DNA of 64,000 bases from Progne subis subis. Its lineage: Eukaryota > Chordata > Aves > Passeriformes > Hirundinidae. This document shows, in pieces, positions 1-13,000 of the stretch (within the stretch, counting starts at the first letter, position 1; every line of letters begins with the position of its first letter). The stretch spans positions 7,590,860 through 7,654,859 of the forward strand of contig JAKJHU010000030.1 of the NCBI GenBank assembly GCA_022316685.1. The letters run 5' to 3'. Made by a program: the position numbers and the translations under genes. The notes under the pieces were generated by a model, which was not told the DNA's origin, did no database searches, and saw only the letters and a list, made by a program, of their open reading frames with translations.

Positions 1-2120
1 GTAAAAAATCATAGTACAGTCATACTGAGAAAAAAATCAATTGTGTGCAATTATTCAAAATTTAAGACAAAAATATATGCTGAAAGTACTTACAGTGAGC
101 AGAGTGCATAATTCCCTTGTTGCACGGCATAACTCTCTCAAAATGAAAACTAAAATGATTTTTCTATTATATTTCTTTCTAAAATCTACAGTAATATATC
201 ATTCTAGAAAAGCTAAAATTATCATAGTTGAGACAACTACACCTCATGTTTACTATGTTTAATATGTTGATGTTTTGCTTATCTTTATTTTTTATTACTA
301 CATTTCTACATATTTAGTGTTTCACTAAATGATTGAGACCACTGAGTCATCAAGTGACTGAGATCAGGGTTGATAGTTTTATACAGAGAAATGGATGTAT
401 CTATTTTACTATCCTGAAGACTAACATTGCTGACGAAACAAAATTGATTGCTTTATATTTTCTCTCACAGCCTTTCCAGTTCACAGAAATAACATACTGA
501 TCATCTTTCTATATACGACTGACACACTGCACACACTCTTGTGACTCAGTCCATGTTGGAGACAACTGTGTTTTCTTCTGTCTATAATTCTAGCATCTAG
601 TGAGGAAAAATTGGCCCTGGTACGTTGCTTCATACAGCTCAGAAACATTCTGCAGGAAGGGAACGGATGGTACCTGAAGAATGAAATAGCAGCCAGCAAC
701 CTATGGATTCCCTTGACTCTGGTCTGCATGCAGACATCTTGCCAGAGGCTCTTCAGATACCCAGAGAGAATTTTTAATTTAACTGGAGCTGCAGTGTGGT
801 CAGCAGGGTTATCTTAAACTGCATCAGACCAAGGCAGTAAAACAGATTAAGGCTTCTGAACCTCGTGCTGAAGCTAAGTCAGTAGAAGGGATTGTAATAA
901 ATCATGTTTGCTTTAGGTGGGCCATGATTTCTGGAAAGGGAGGCTGAACAAGACTTTTGATGAATGCAGCATACACTATGCTCTAAAGAGGCCAGCAGTG
1001 TTCCTGGTGAAAGGACAAAGTAAATTATGATACAGTCCAGTGAACTGACTTCATGCCACAGCTTTGTACTGTCACTCACCAAGACACTAGCTTTGAGCAA
1101 TGTTTCATTCCCCATGTTCTAGGCTGAGCTGAGATCACATGGCTCTAATTCTTCAGTTGCTACAGCACTGATTTTAGTTCTGTTCTTATTCTGCCAGCAG
1201 GAGTAAATAATGGGACAAAAAAGATGCCAAGTAGCTGAAAGACAAGTTCAACTGCACTATGAGAAATCAGGGACCAGAGAAGACGTTGCATAATTAATTT
1301 TGTTAATACACAGACTCATTCAACTTGCCACTGCATGTAGCAATGCACCACCCCCCCACCCCACCCACCCCCCCAGCCCTGAGTAGGCATTTCTGTGTAA
1401 AGAAAAGGGTTTCACTTTACATGAAACATATAAGGAAACCAAACTAGAAATTTCTGTGTCTTTCTCTTTGTAATTGGCTCAATGCCAAGAGAGAAGCACC
1501 TGTTGGACTTTGTCATTGTCCTTCAAAGTCTGTACCTTTCCTTATTGGCAATTTGCCAGTGGAACCCACCTAGACTATTAAAGGGACTACACAAAAGAAC
1601 CAAAGAGCTTTTCAAGACTGCCATAGCAGTGTCAGGATGGCCTCTGCACTGTGTTCAACCTGCATTTTCTTTATCTGTTTATGTTTATTATTTTCCTTGT
1701 TATTAAACCTTCTATTTTACAATGCATGTCCGAAGAAGTTGTCTCGCTATGTGATTTAAGCCATTTACCTGAACAGGACTGGACCCTCAGAAGTATTAGA
1801 AACAAATACACCTGCAATGAGTACTCTTTCCTTATAATTAATCAAAATCCACCACATTTGGTTGTGAGAAACCTATTTTTGTGGCAGTGTTGCTAAATAA
1901 TCTGAAGAACTCAATGTGCTTACTGATACTGGTTTTTGTTATGGTCATGACTTCTGTGATCCTTTGGGCTTTTATGGTGACACTGTATTCTCACTGCTAT
2001 TTCTGAAATTGTACCTCTCTTTCATGTCTTTACATCTGTCCTGTACTACAGAATGTTATTCTTCTAGTGAGTGAAATATTAAAAAAATTAATCAGTAGTC
2101 CTGGAAGATAAAGCAAGAAA
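1..2120. other. Non-coding AT-rich stretch
   Basis: No gene is seen. The open frames are all short (under about 85 codons), overlap each other on both strands and show no recognisable domain, so they look like chance. A C-rich tract lies near 1349-1375. Around 1686-1722 there is a segment resembling an LTR polyadenylation region, discussed in the findings. Confidence 0.7.
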
Positions 2121-2298
2121 TCACAGAATCATTTGGATTGGAAAAGACCTTAAAGATCCCCAAGTCCAGCCACTTACTGCCAAGTCCACCACTAAATATC
2201 ACCCGTAAATGCCACATCTATATGTCTGTTAAATACCTCCAGGGACAGGGGACGGTGACCCACTACTTCCCTGAGCCGCCTGTTCCAAAGCAGTTGTG
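2121..2298 (-). mobile_element. CR1 LINE 3'-end fragment
   Basis: Read on the plus strand, this block starts with the reverse complement of the avian CR1 tail: TCACAGAATCATTTGGATTGG, then GAAAAGACCTTAAAGATC. It continues through the characteristic stretch reading 'aataCCTCCAGGGACAGG ... CACTACTTCCCTGAGCC ... CCTGTTCCAA'. CR1 elements are non-LTR retrotransposons that dominate bird genomes and are usually 5'-truncated, and only the 3' end is present here. The element therefore lies on the minus strand. It is diverged and has no coding capacity. The boundary near 2298 is approximate. Confidence 0.85.
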
Positions 2299-4511
2299 AT
2301 GTGGAATTCAGGTTGGGAAGAAAAAATAGCCTTTGATATTTCTTTTCAAAGCAGATGATATTCTTACACTGACTGATACAAGCTCTTGGGTTGGCTGTTA
2401 GATCACATCCTTTTATGTTGTCTTCTTTAATAGTTGATGAAATTAATTGCTAGATCTGACATTCTAATGATTCATATCTCATAAACTATGTTAGAATTAA
2501 CTGTGACATCATTTACCCAGTAAATTAATATTTTCTATAACTTCCTCTTATCAGGGAATCTGTGGTCTAAGGAAGAGGATCTGGGTGGAGGAAAGACACT
2601 TCTGGAAAAGAGAAAAGGGCATCTCCTGTGTGATCAGCTCCAACTGCCAGAGAAAAGGAGGAGACTGGGGAATAGGGAAAGTTAAGCAGACCCAAATCAC
2701 AAGCTTGGGACTTTCAGCAGCTTCTATTCCTCTGACTACCCCAACAATTTTCCACTAACTTTTTGGAGATTGCTTGCTTAAAGACCTCTTCATCTCCCTT
2801 ACCCCATCTTTTTGTGATCAACTCCTTCAGATATGTCAGATTCTGCACTACTCTAAGCCTAGCAGGAGCTGAGTGACTTACAAACCAGAAGAGATGGGTT
2901 CCTGCACCTGAATTTAAATGATAAACCCATGGAATTTGGCTTCTAAGTGCCCAAATCACTCTATAAAATTAGTGTTCATTGATTCACTTCAAACAATGTG
3001 AAATATATACATTTTTTTCAAGAATATTTCAGGACTTTGTTATTAACGCACTTATTATCTTATTTTGCAGATCCTGGCCAAAAAATAACAGCTTTCAGAG
3101 TCAAGAACTTGTCAAGAAGCAGCTTTATTGACCATGCCTTCAAAAGTAGTGAGAACATTAAACATAATATTTTACTGGGAAAGGCTGGAAATGCAAAGTA
3201 TTTTTGGCCTGATACAGTAAATAATTTTCTTTTTTGGTATGGCAAATAAAGGCATCTCTATCAAAATAGATCATCCCTCAGGCTAGTATATTCTGTTTTT
3301 CTAAAAAACATGCCCTTCTTCCTCAGGATACATTTGAGTGTATGTGAAAGGCAAACACTGATGAATCAGATTAATAGTATTGGAGCATGTCAGCCTGAGA
3401 TCCTGTAAGGATCAGCGCTTGCCAACAGCCGGCCACAGTCAGAGTGAGAACATGAGGCTCACATTACCCCCGTCCTCCCCGAGCAGATACAAATCTCGGG
3501 TGTGTCAAGTGTGGGATCAGTGCTGGTTAATCATAGGGAGAGCAGCTCCTTCGTCAGTCTCATGACTGACACCAGTACAGCACCAGCCAGGAAAAAATAC
3601 TTCTCTGCTCAGAATGGCATTTCATGTACTTAATTTTGAAATAATTTCTGGGGCTATCTTCTATGTTAAATATTTCCACAGCTTCCTGAAAGCCTCCTTT
3701 TTTATCCATCAGCTGAGACTAATTTCGGTCAAGTTTTTTCTTCCAAGATTATGCCAATGTTTATTGATTAAGCTGTTGCTTAGTAATGCATGTTTTCCTA
3801 TTGCTCACCTATTTGTCTGTAAAAATTTTTGTGATGCTTGATATATTTGAACAACAAAACAATCATAAGAACATAAGTTCAGGTAATACCACCAGATAGC
3901 AGGGAGCAGAAAATTCGGGATAACCTGGATAAACCACCAGTGAAATTTTTAGTGTTCCTGCTGATACATTTTAGCTATTAACAGGCAAGGAGACAGGGTC
4001 TTGAATATGCAGTCATTTCTAAAACTATGAAAATATGCCAATCATACATTTAACAGATTTATATTTTTTACTTTTTTAAAAAAATTGTCTTTTATGGTTA
4101 AAACCAGCCTTCTTGCAAGCCTCCTTTAGGTAATGTAAGGTTGCTAGAAGGTGTCCTTGGCATTTTAGTCTTTGTGTGCTAAAATGTATTTTGAAACACT
4201 CACGAATTAGGTTTTCATTGTTCAGTAATCATTTTAATATCCACAGCCAAATTCCAAGACATACAAAACACAAGCCTAATATGAAAACATTTCATTTAAG
4301 CTTGAAAAGCCATCTCTTATCATTAAAAAAGCTAAATTAGGGAAAAAAAAAAAAACAAAAAAACAACCAAGAAAGTTAAAGATTTAATATTCTGTAACTA
4401 TTTGGGGTTTGTAAAGTGTGAAACAGATTTGGTACATACAGACACAAATTAAAGCTGTGGATAAATAGTCGCTAGTCATGACTGTAAGTGAAATGAAAAT
4501 GCAAGTACTTT

Positions 4512-4530
4512 CCCCCCCCCCCCCCCCCCC
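4512..4530. repeat. Poly-C tract (19 C)
   Basis: This is an uninterrupted run of 19 cytosines. The G-rich complement could form a G-quadruplex, and such runs are length-unstable and error-prone in assemblies. Confidence 0.95.
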
Positions 4531-7500
4531 ATGGAAACAATAATCACTTATTTATGTCTTTCTATTCCAAATGACTCCTTCAAATACTAATCAAGGATAT
4601 TGATCTCTCCTAGTAGTTCAGAAAATAAAGGATTTCCTTTTGTAATATATTTTCAAAGCTCACCTAAACCTAGAAACAAAACTGATGTTAGAGAGCTGGC
4701 TTTTGTAGCTAGATTTTCTGTCCAGCTAATGAAACCATTTGACAGAGTGTCAGTCACAAGACAAGGTTGCCAGCTTTGCTCTCCTCAAGGGGAGTGTTTA
4801 ACGAAGGAAACATTTATGTTGAGTATAAGTCCCTCAATACTTTATAACACAGCCCTGAAACCTAAGTTACTGAATATGCCCTGGTATGACATGGAAGAAA
4901 TACGGACACCAACACCCCATTTGTCCTTTTTTTCTGTAAGTCCTCCAGAACAAGATCCCATGCTTATTAGTATGCAGAGACATGAGAGGAACTAGTATTT
5001 GCTGTTGGGTCTTGATTCCTCTGCTCCCTCCCTGCTGTACAGAAAGGAATTTCACTTCTTTCACCTTGTAGGATGTACTTGAGTGATCTTGTGGGAAGGA
5101 TTCAAGACATGTCTCCAGAAGCTCTGGAGAAATTCAGTCTGGTGAGTCCATGGGACTAATACCAGGGAAGCTGGTTTTCATGAGGTAATGGCATTTTCAT
5201 CAGCACAGAAATCTTGACTACTCCTATGCAGGGAATAACACTCTGAACCATCATGAGTAAGAGTCCAATGGAGAAATAGTGCAGTGACAACTTCAAAGTC
5301 CCAACTTTTCAGCTTTTAAACTTAAAAGATTTCAGTCTGGTGATTTATAGTGAGCATAATGAGAACATAAAAATGTTTTCAAAAACATTTTTCTTTTGAA
5401 GCAAACAAATCTGAGACCTTTGGTCAGCAAAGCTCTTCCCTTACTGACCCAAGTGTAACATTACAGTCTTTATGAAACAAGAATACCAATTTGGTAAAAA
5501 AACTGTCCTCAGTGTGATCTCTGTCATTACAGATGAACTACCAGAATCTCAGATTATACTCTATTCTATTTGTAGACTTTAGGCCTAAAATAAAAAAAAC
5601 AATTAAAAAGTCATTTTAAATGCAAATAAATCTGTGGTGAGGAAAAAAAGCTATAGTTACTTTCTAGATATACTTGACAAAAGCCATTTAATCTAATAAG
5701 TGTTGTAAGATAAGATGCTATTAAATGTTTACAGGAAAGAAACATCCAAATTCTTATGAAAAGGACAGTATTTCTATAGTAATTGCTAGAATGTAATATA
5801 ATTTCTGGTTACTAAAAGATCCCTACTGGTTCTATACATTAATATTAAGGTGAATGACATGTTCAATAACAGTGCAAATGACAATCCAAAAGTGGTATGC
5901 AAAATCTCCCCCCCAGGAGTATCAGTTTACTTTTTGGATCATATCCAAAGCTCTCAGAATTCTTTGAAATTCTTCCTATTGGTTTCAATAGGGTCAGGCT
6001 CCTATAACATTATATCACTCTACATGTTCTTGAACCTAATATTGCTTAATTGTTGAACCTGAAGGTCAACAGTCTGGTAGTTAAGTATTTGCCTTGAAGA
6101 GATGTTTCCATAATATTTTTATCTTTTTCTACCATCAGTTTTATTTAAAAACATCACTTTCCTTCTTTTGCCAGAGTTGCAGAAGAGATGTAGCAGATTT
6201 TAATTAAGAAAGGCTCTGTTTGGCAGAGTACCACACTTTCATTCCTGCATAATGCATCACAGATTCAACCTGTGCCCAAATTACTATCAGTAATAATATA
6301 ACTAAGAAAACAAAACCATGTTCAGATAACTTAAAGTGCAATCAAACCCAAGCATCAATTAAACCCCATCAATTGCAAAAGCAAGATTTGATATTCAACT
6401 TTCAAAAACTCTTGACATATATTCATTTAATGTTTCGAGCTTAACATAGTATTAGGTTCATTTAGTTGCTTCCTCTTCTTGAAAGGTCATTACAAGTTAC
6501 ATTGTAATCCTTGGGTTCTGTTTTTCAAGTATATTCATCTGGATATGAGTGCAAAGAAATCCACTGCATTAAAAAAAAAATAAATAAATAAAAAATTAAC
6601 CATGAGGAGAGATATGCTTGGGAGAACAATGAACAACTAGTTGTCCACATAGGCAGCAACATTCTATTCATGTTACTAAATTCATGTGCATGTGTAAATG
6701 CAAATATGGTCCATTAAGTTCTACCAAGTCCCAGATTGTATTGCAGGGTGGAGTTGGGGCTGACAGTGAGAAGATACGTCAATCTTCTGTCAACAGCTGC
6801 TTGTGGTATCCTGGTCTTCTGGAGGAAAACCAGGGAGATTTCATCTCCATGCCAAAATCTTCCATCATATAAATCCAGATTGGTGCATACACTGCAAACA
6901 AGGGGAAAGCTTGGACTACACAGAAGTAAGATTTTTTCGCCTTATCCTTGAGGCAGTGTGTCTAACAGAGGAATGAAGTGTAGCTGTTTCAATCCTTTAC
7001 AAGTTTTCAGAACTATTTTCTTATTATAGCTAGCACAAATGAGATTTTTCTTTCTCCTTAGGGTTAAAAATCAACCTTCTATTAGATTGTAATAAATGCA
7101 CATACTCATGAAGAGGAATTTGCTTGTACTATGTTTAGGATAGAGAACACTTCAGTAACATTCTAAGACTTGCCACTCCATTTTTCTTGTAAGATACCCG
7201 TGCGAAGAATGGGTATCTTTGATCTTTGAGTAGAAAATTTCATTAGTTTAACTAAAAAAAATAAGGAGACACATCTCAGTCTTGATGACTCAAAAGTCAT
7301 TCTATAGCTAACAAAAATGAAGCCTTTGTACGTAGCAGCCCATAATACTAGCCAGATCTCCATTTAGGAAACCTTTCTAAGAAAATAGAAAAGAAAAAAA
7401 GAAAATTTCTCATAAAAATAAGAACTGTAAAAATTCAGAAATATTTTTGACATATGACTGGAGGTAGCTTTATGTTCCTCATGCAACAAACCTTTCAGAA

Positions 7501-9985
7501 TCCTGTTCAGCTTTAACTACATGGAAAAGATCCTTCTTTGTTGCTACTTGTGTGAAATCTGAACACACACTCGAAAATGTTTTGCAGGTCTCATGCCTGA
7601 AAACCGAGGTTATCTGTCTGAATCTCCAAGTATGTACAACAAGGATTCAGGAACAGCAACACATGCCCACACCAAAAGCAATATAATAAAATGTTTCTGC
7701 TGTTTCTAATAAAAGCCCTCAGAGTCCAAACTTAATTATATGTTTTTTAAAAAAATCTTAATCCAAGGACATGGAAATAAATAAAGTAAGACAAAAAATG
7801 ATACAAGAAGAATAGTGAATGTTTAATAAGTTACATGAGTTTCCTAAGTTCATTTGAAGGGAAAGAGCTGGGAAAAGTTTTATTTCTACAGCCTTGCTGT
7901 AGAATTGTATATGAAAATGGCTTGAAAACCTCAAGAATGTGATGACTATGCTTAATTTTATAAGTAGTATAACTGGAGGTAAATAAAGTCATAGCAGTCA
8001 GTAGAACACTAGATATATGTTTTAACACTTCTGGTTTTAGTATTTTTATTTTTCCATTCTACCCTCTAAGAATACAGTTCTACCACTAAGCACTACCAAG
8101 AAAACCCACAAATTATATGAATAAGAGGTGGATTTGTATTTGTAATACAAATAAAAACTGCTAAAGAACAGGAGACTCAAGCATTTCTTTACAATGCAAA
8201 TTCTCTGCCCCAAAGGCCACACACAAATGAACAGTCATATCACAGGTAGACCTGCCATGATACAAACCTAGGGCATGATCTTTTCCAAATATGCATAAAA
8301 GATATTCACATGGTGTGTTTCAATATGAAGTGCCATAAAATAACTTTTGCCTCCTAGTAACAGCCGCCTAAGATGCTGAAACCATTGTACTTAATTTTTC
8401 TCCTTCTCATCTAGTGAACAATGGTCACCAAAAGAGGTTATGACTCAAAAAAATATCTGTGGACCATGTAGGCCTCTAATCAGAGCTACTAGGTGGATAA
8501 GTTTTTTATATATAATTGTTCCCTGCAACAGGTAATGGATTTTATTAATACTAAGGATGGCATATTGATAAAAAAATTATTAGATTTTACTAAATCTATT
8601 AAAGAGAGTGTTGGGAAAATCAAATGTATTAGTATCTGAAAGTCACAATGCTTTTTTTTTTTTTTTCCTTGTACAGTGGTAAATGAAAGGTAAAAGAGAA
8701 GTTTCTAATCTAGTCAATATATCAACGTGCTTGCATTTAAGTCATTGTTTTTTCTTTTACAGAGAAAAGAGTTCAGTCATAGTGAGCTGCTCAATCCTTT
8801 AATGTACAATTCCACTTTGGGTAGTAAATTCTGTATAAATGTGCAAATTTTAGGGGGCATGGGGGAGGTTTTTCTTCCAAGATGGAAAATATGTAAGGCA
8901 TTTTTATTTCAATTAAGCAATAAGTAACCCAGTTGCAATGACAAAATTTATGTTTGAAATACCTGTAAAATAATCATAGTAATAATTAAAATGTAATAGT
9001 AATCATACAGCATCCAGTACAGATATAAAATTATAGTAGTGCATTATTGCAGTCTGGTGTCCAGCTGTCCTGAGGAGTTATGTAGCAGGAACCTTGCTAG
9101 GAGCTCTCTAAAATGTAATAAAACATTATTAGCCCAGAGAATTCTGGACAGACGTCAAACTTGTCACAGTCTCTGCAGCAAAAGTGTTTCCTGCAGTAGA
9201 GAGCATGAGTGTTAGGGCTAAGGCGAGGCATTTAAACCCAGGATCTAAATCATGCAAAACTGTGTGCCTCTGCTGCTGATGTGCTGGGAAGGAGTTACAT
9301 TTCCCATATGCCAAATTTGCTTCCAACACCTGAACATCCAAATGCATACCAAGGGCCCTGATGCCCAGGAGTCCCAGTGAGCTGAGACTTTGTACATACA
9401 AGCAGGCTACCCAGTTTTGAATGTGATGACTTCTAGATTTATGAAATCATCCTGCAAAGTGGGAGGCTACATTGTCCATCATGATTCACAGTGGACATTT
9501 CAGAGTTCTGTTATTGGAGGACTATTCATGAAATTGCTCTCTTAAGATAACACAATGACTTTTAAGTTAGGTAAGAGAATGCAAACAGCTCTAGAAGTTT
9601 TTGCTTTCTCTTGGGTATATGCCATTCTATTCTACTCAATTTGGCTGAGTATCTTGCTCTCAGGGAACTGATCGATTAATGAAATCGCTGGAAGGATCAG
9701 TACTTACTCTGTCTATAATGACTCATTTTGGTGGAAGTGACAGGTCTGGTGTCAGAGCCACCTCACTTTACTTCTGGGGAATTGAAAGGAGCCCAGAGAA
9801 GAGAATAAATCTGAATTTAGACTAGTCATTACTTCTGAGGTGCACAAAATTTTTATAGAGCTAGCTGATTTTTTCATTCCAATTGTAACATAGTAGGTTT
9901 TCACTAAATCTGTTGATACAGATACTCTGTTAATTTATACACATTAAAGGTCATGCTAAGCTGGTAGCTCATTTTTACACAAGAA

Positions 9986-10020
9986 GTTTTGTTTGTTTGT
10001 TTGTTTGTTTGTTTGTTTGT
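9986..10020 (+). repeat. (GTTT)n microsatellite
   Basis: About eight and a half tandem GTTT units are present, without interruption. This is ordinary simple-sequence DNA. Confidence 0.95.
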
Positions 10021-13000
10021 AGCATTCTCTTAAAATGATATTAAACATGGGAAAATCTCAATATTTTTCCTGTCTTCTGTACATCTGCTGCATATTCAAT
10101 ATGATGCTTGGAATAGCACAATCTGCTTGACAAAGGGCTGAGAATACATATTTCTACTTCAATTAGCGAATCATCAGTTTGGGTATCAGAATTCCACAGT
10201 TGTTTTCCAGCTGAGATGCTGGCCCTTCCTAAATGGTGACCTTGGAAATTCTGCAAGCAAGTATAACCTCAGTATGATGAATTATCCCATGTCCAGAATT
10301 TATCAGCACGTTTATGTGCATGTCCTTTCTTGGTTCTTCCCCTCACCCAGCAAAAGCCTTAGAGGCTCTTCTGTTGAGTACTCTGTCAAGAAGAAGGGAC
10401 TTTTTATTTTAACAGTTGACGGTGGGTGCATACTGTAGTCTAAGAAATATATTTTGAAATTTCCCAAGAAAATACTTGTTCAGAGTGACATATACAAAGA
10501 ACAATTTTTAATATTTTTGGATCCCTGAAATTAACTTTGAGAGTTCCCAGATGTTTGCATATAGTACTTCAGGAATGGTGCTCATCTTGTATGGGGACCA
10601 GGACAGGTTTATGTGAGGGACTTCACAATCTGCTAGAATGTGACAGACTCAACACTGATGAGGTTTAAAGACCAAAAAAAATATATTTAAAAATACCAGA
10701 CAGAAAATAATTAGAAAAGAAAAAATTAAGAAATCTCATGAGCTTTTCAGAGCAAGCTAGAGACTCGATGGTGTCAGAACGAGAACCAAAATATCATTTG
10801 TCTGTCCCAACAAATGCTTGTCCAGGTTATAATCCAACTGACTCACTGCCAACCATGTCTTATATTTAGCCTGTTCAACTGAAATGCCCATATGACAAGC
10901 CTAAATATTCTTGCTTTTCTTTAAATTCTCTGAGGAATAAAGACCTTCTGTGGTAACAGAAGTAAGCAGAAACATTTTCAGTACTCTGATACCTGCCTGT
11001 TGGTTACACATGGGATTTATTTCACTTTTCTCAAATGTTTCAACTCTCTCTGAGTATACTGAGGTGGAGTTACTCCATGCTGATTAAAATAAACAAATGA
11101 CCCAAGGTATTTTTGTAAAGATGAGACAAAAGCGTGACTGAATTGGGCAGGTCATAGAAACAAGACACAAAAGCTATAAATCTATTTAAAAGTAATGTCT
11201 ATTGAAATCTTTATAACTAAGGACAGATTTTAAGAAATCTACATAAATATTATAATTTTGTGCTTCAGCAGGCATCCATAGGTGCTATTCTGAGAAACCA
11301 GGGAGAGTGTGTCAGTCTAAGATTTACATTGTTGAAGTCCATAAATTACACTATTGAAACAAGCTTTTTTAATGTACTCTTTTCCACTCTACTTCTGTTG
11401 CTGGGTATACTGACTGTTTTTCTAGTGAAACTCAAGTCACATAGTACAAATATTAGTAAGCAGAATGTGAAATATAATGAAAATAAGACTTAGTTATGCT
11501 TGGCTCCAGTAGACTAAAGAATATCAAACATTATCAACAGAGATTTTCCTTTTATGGGGAAATGTGATACAGTGGTAAAAGAAGGCAGGGCAGGAAGAGT
11601 TTAAAGTCATGCTAAATTGGCTACAGTAGTTTAATTAGGGATTGGACATAAAATGTTTTCTATGAAGTCCATGCTTCTTTTTAGCCAGTCCTGTAGCATT
11701 TAAATTAATGTGATGCACAGATATTTACAAGCATGAGTTATTTACTGAAGCATGTTTACTATTGAAACAGTAGATTTGCTGCCAAATAATGCTCCCGAGC
11801 TGTTTTAAATGTTAATAAGTAGCAGATATGCTTTTACTGAAGTTTATCACTTCTGTTTGAGCTGCTGAAAATTTCATAAGGTGACTAGAGATTGTCAAGA
11901 GCCCTCATTTCATAGGGACAAGAGTGCAGATGTTCTTTCTTTCATTCAGCTCTGTTTCAGTTTTATGCAGGAGCTCACATCAAGAGTGGCTTTGAGTTTC
12001 CTGCTTTGGAAGTTACGGCTCCCTTAGATTAGACTTCCTTAGATTAGGCAGCAGTGTCACCCTCAGCTGTCCTAACTGATTCTGTGCTGAAGATCATCAT
12101 GGAGACAGGTATGTCTCAAAGATCAGTTTGCTCTCTCCTCAGCCATCACAGTTCACAGTTACACCAAACCACAAAAGGCAGCTCCAGGAAAGGTGCTAAT
12201 AGACTACCTGAGTTGCTTTGAATTATCTTCTGTTCTGCTGCCCATGCTACGGTGTCAGTAATCTGCAGCAGAAGATGAAGGCACACAACATCCGCCTGCC
12301 ACCTTTACAGTCATGGCTATATTCACCTGCTTAATTAAGCCCTTGTTAATCATGTGTGAAATGCATACATTTCACTTTCAGTAATGCAGTTTTATTGTGA
12401 TGTTACTAGGCAAAAACTAACAATACTGAATTCTGTCTCTTCTGATGATGGTCATTTTACTCAGACACAGAGCTGCAGGCTTAGGAAGCTCCTGAGTCAC
12501 AAAATATTGGGCACTGGAAGAAGATTAAGGAATGACTAAATCATTGACTGAATCTATCCTACATGTTATCTCTGAATTTTCTCACCAGATGTCTCATTTT
12601 GGCCTTAGTAAAGGAGAAAGAGTTTGTGGAAGTGAGGTCAATGTGTTGTCTGGTCTTGGCACATAAACATCTCCTTTCTTTGACTGAGAAAAAACACAGT
12701 GACAGCAGAGAGATCAAGCAGTGCTTGGCAAGTAGGAATTGTGAAAAATAATGAAAAAAGAGGACAAGTTCCAACAAAGGCCATAGAAAACAAACAGAAC
12801 CAAAACCACAGAACTTACCACACAGCAGGAAACTATTTCTCAGTCCCATGTCATAACCACACAGAAGACAGGAGATCTACACATACAAATGTTAATACTC
12901 GGAAGAATGAAGAACACCTAAAAGTAGGATGGAATTTGACCTTCACATCAGCCTGTAATCAGTCATTCTTGGAGCCAGGATGAGAGTCAATATGATCTTC

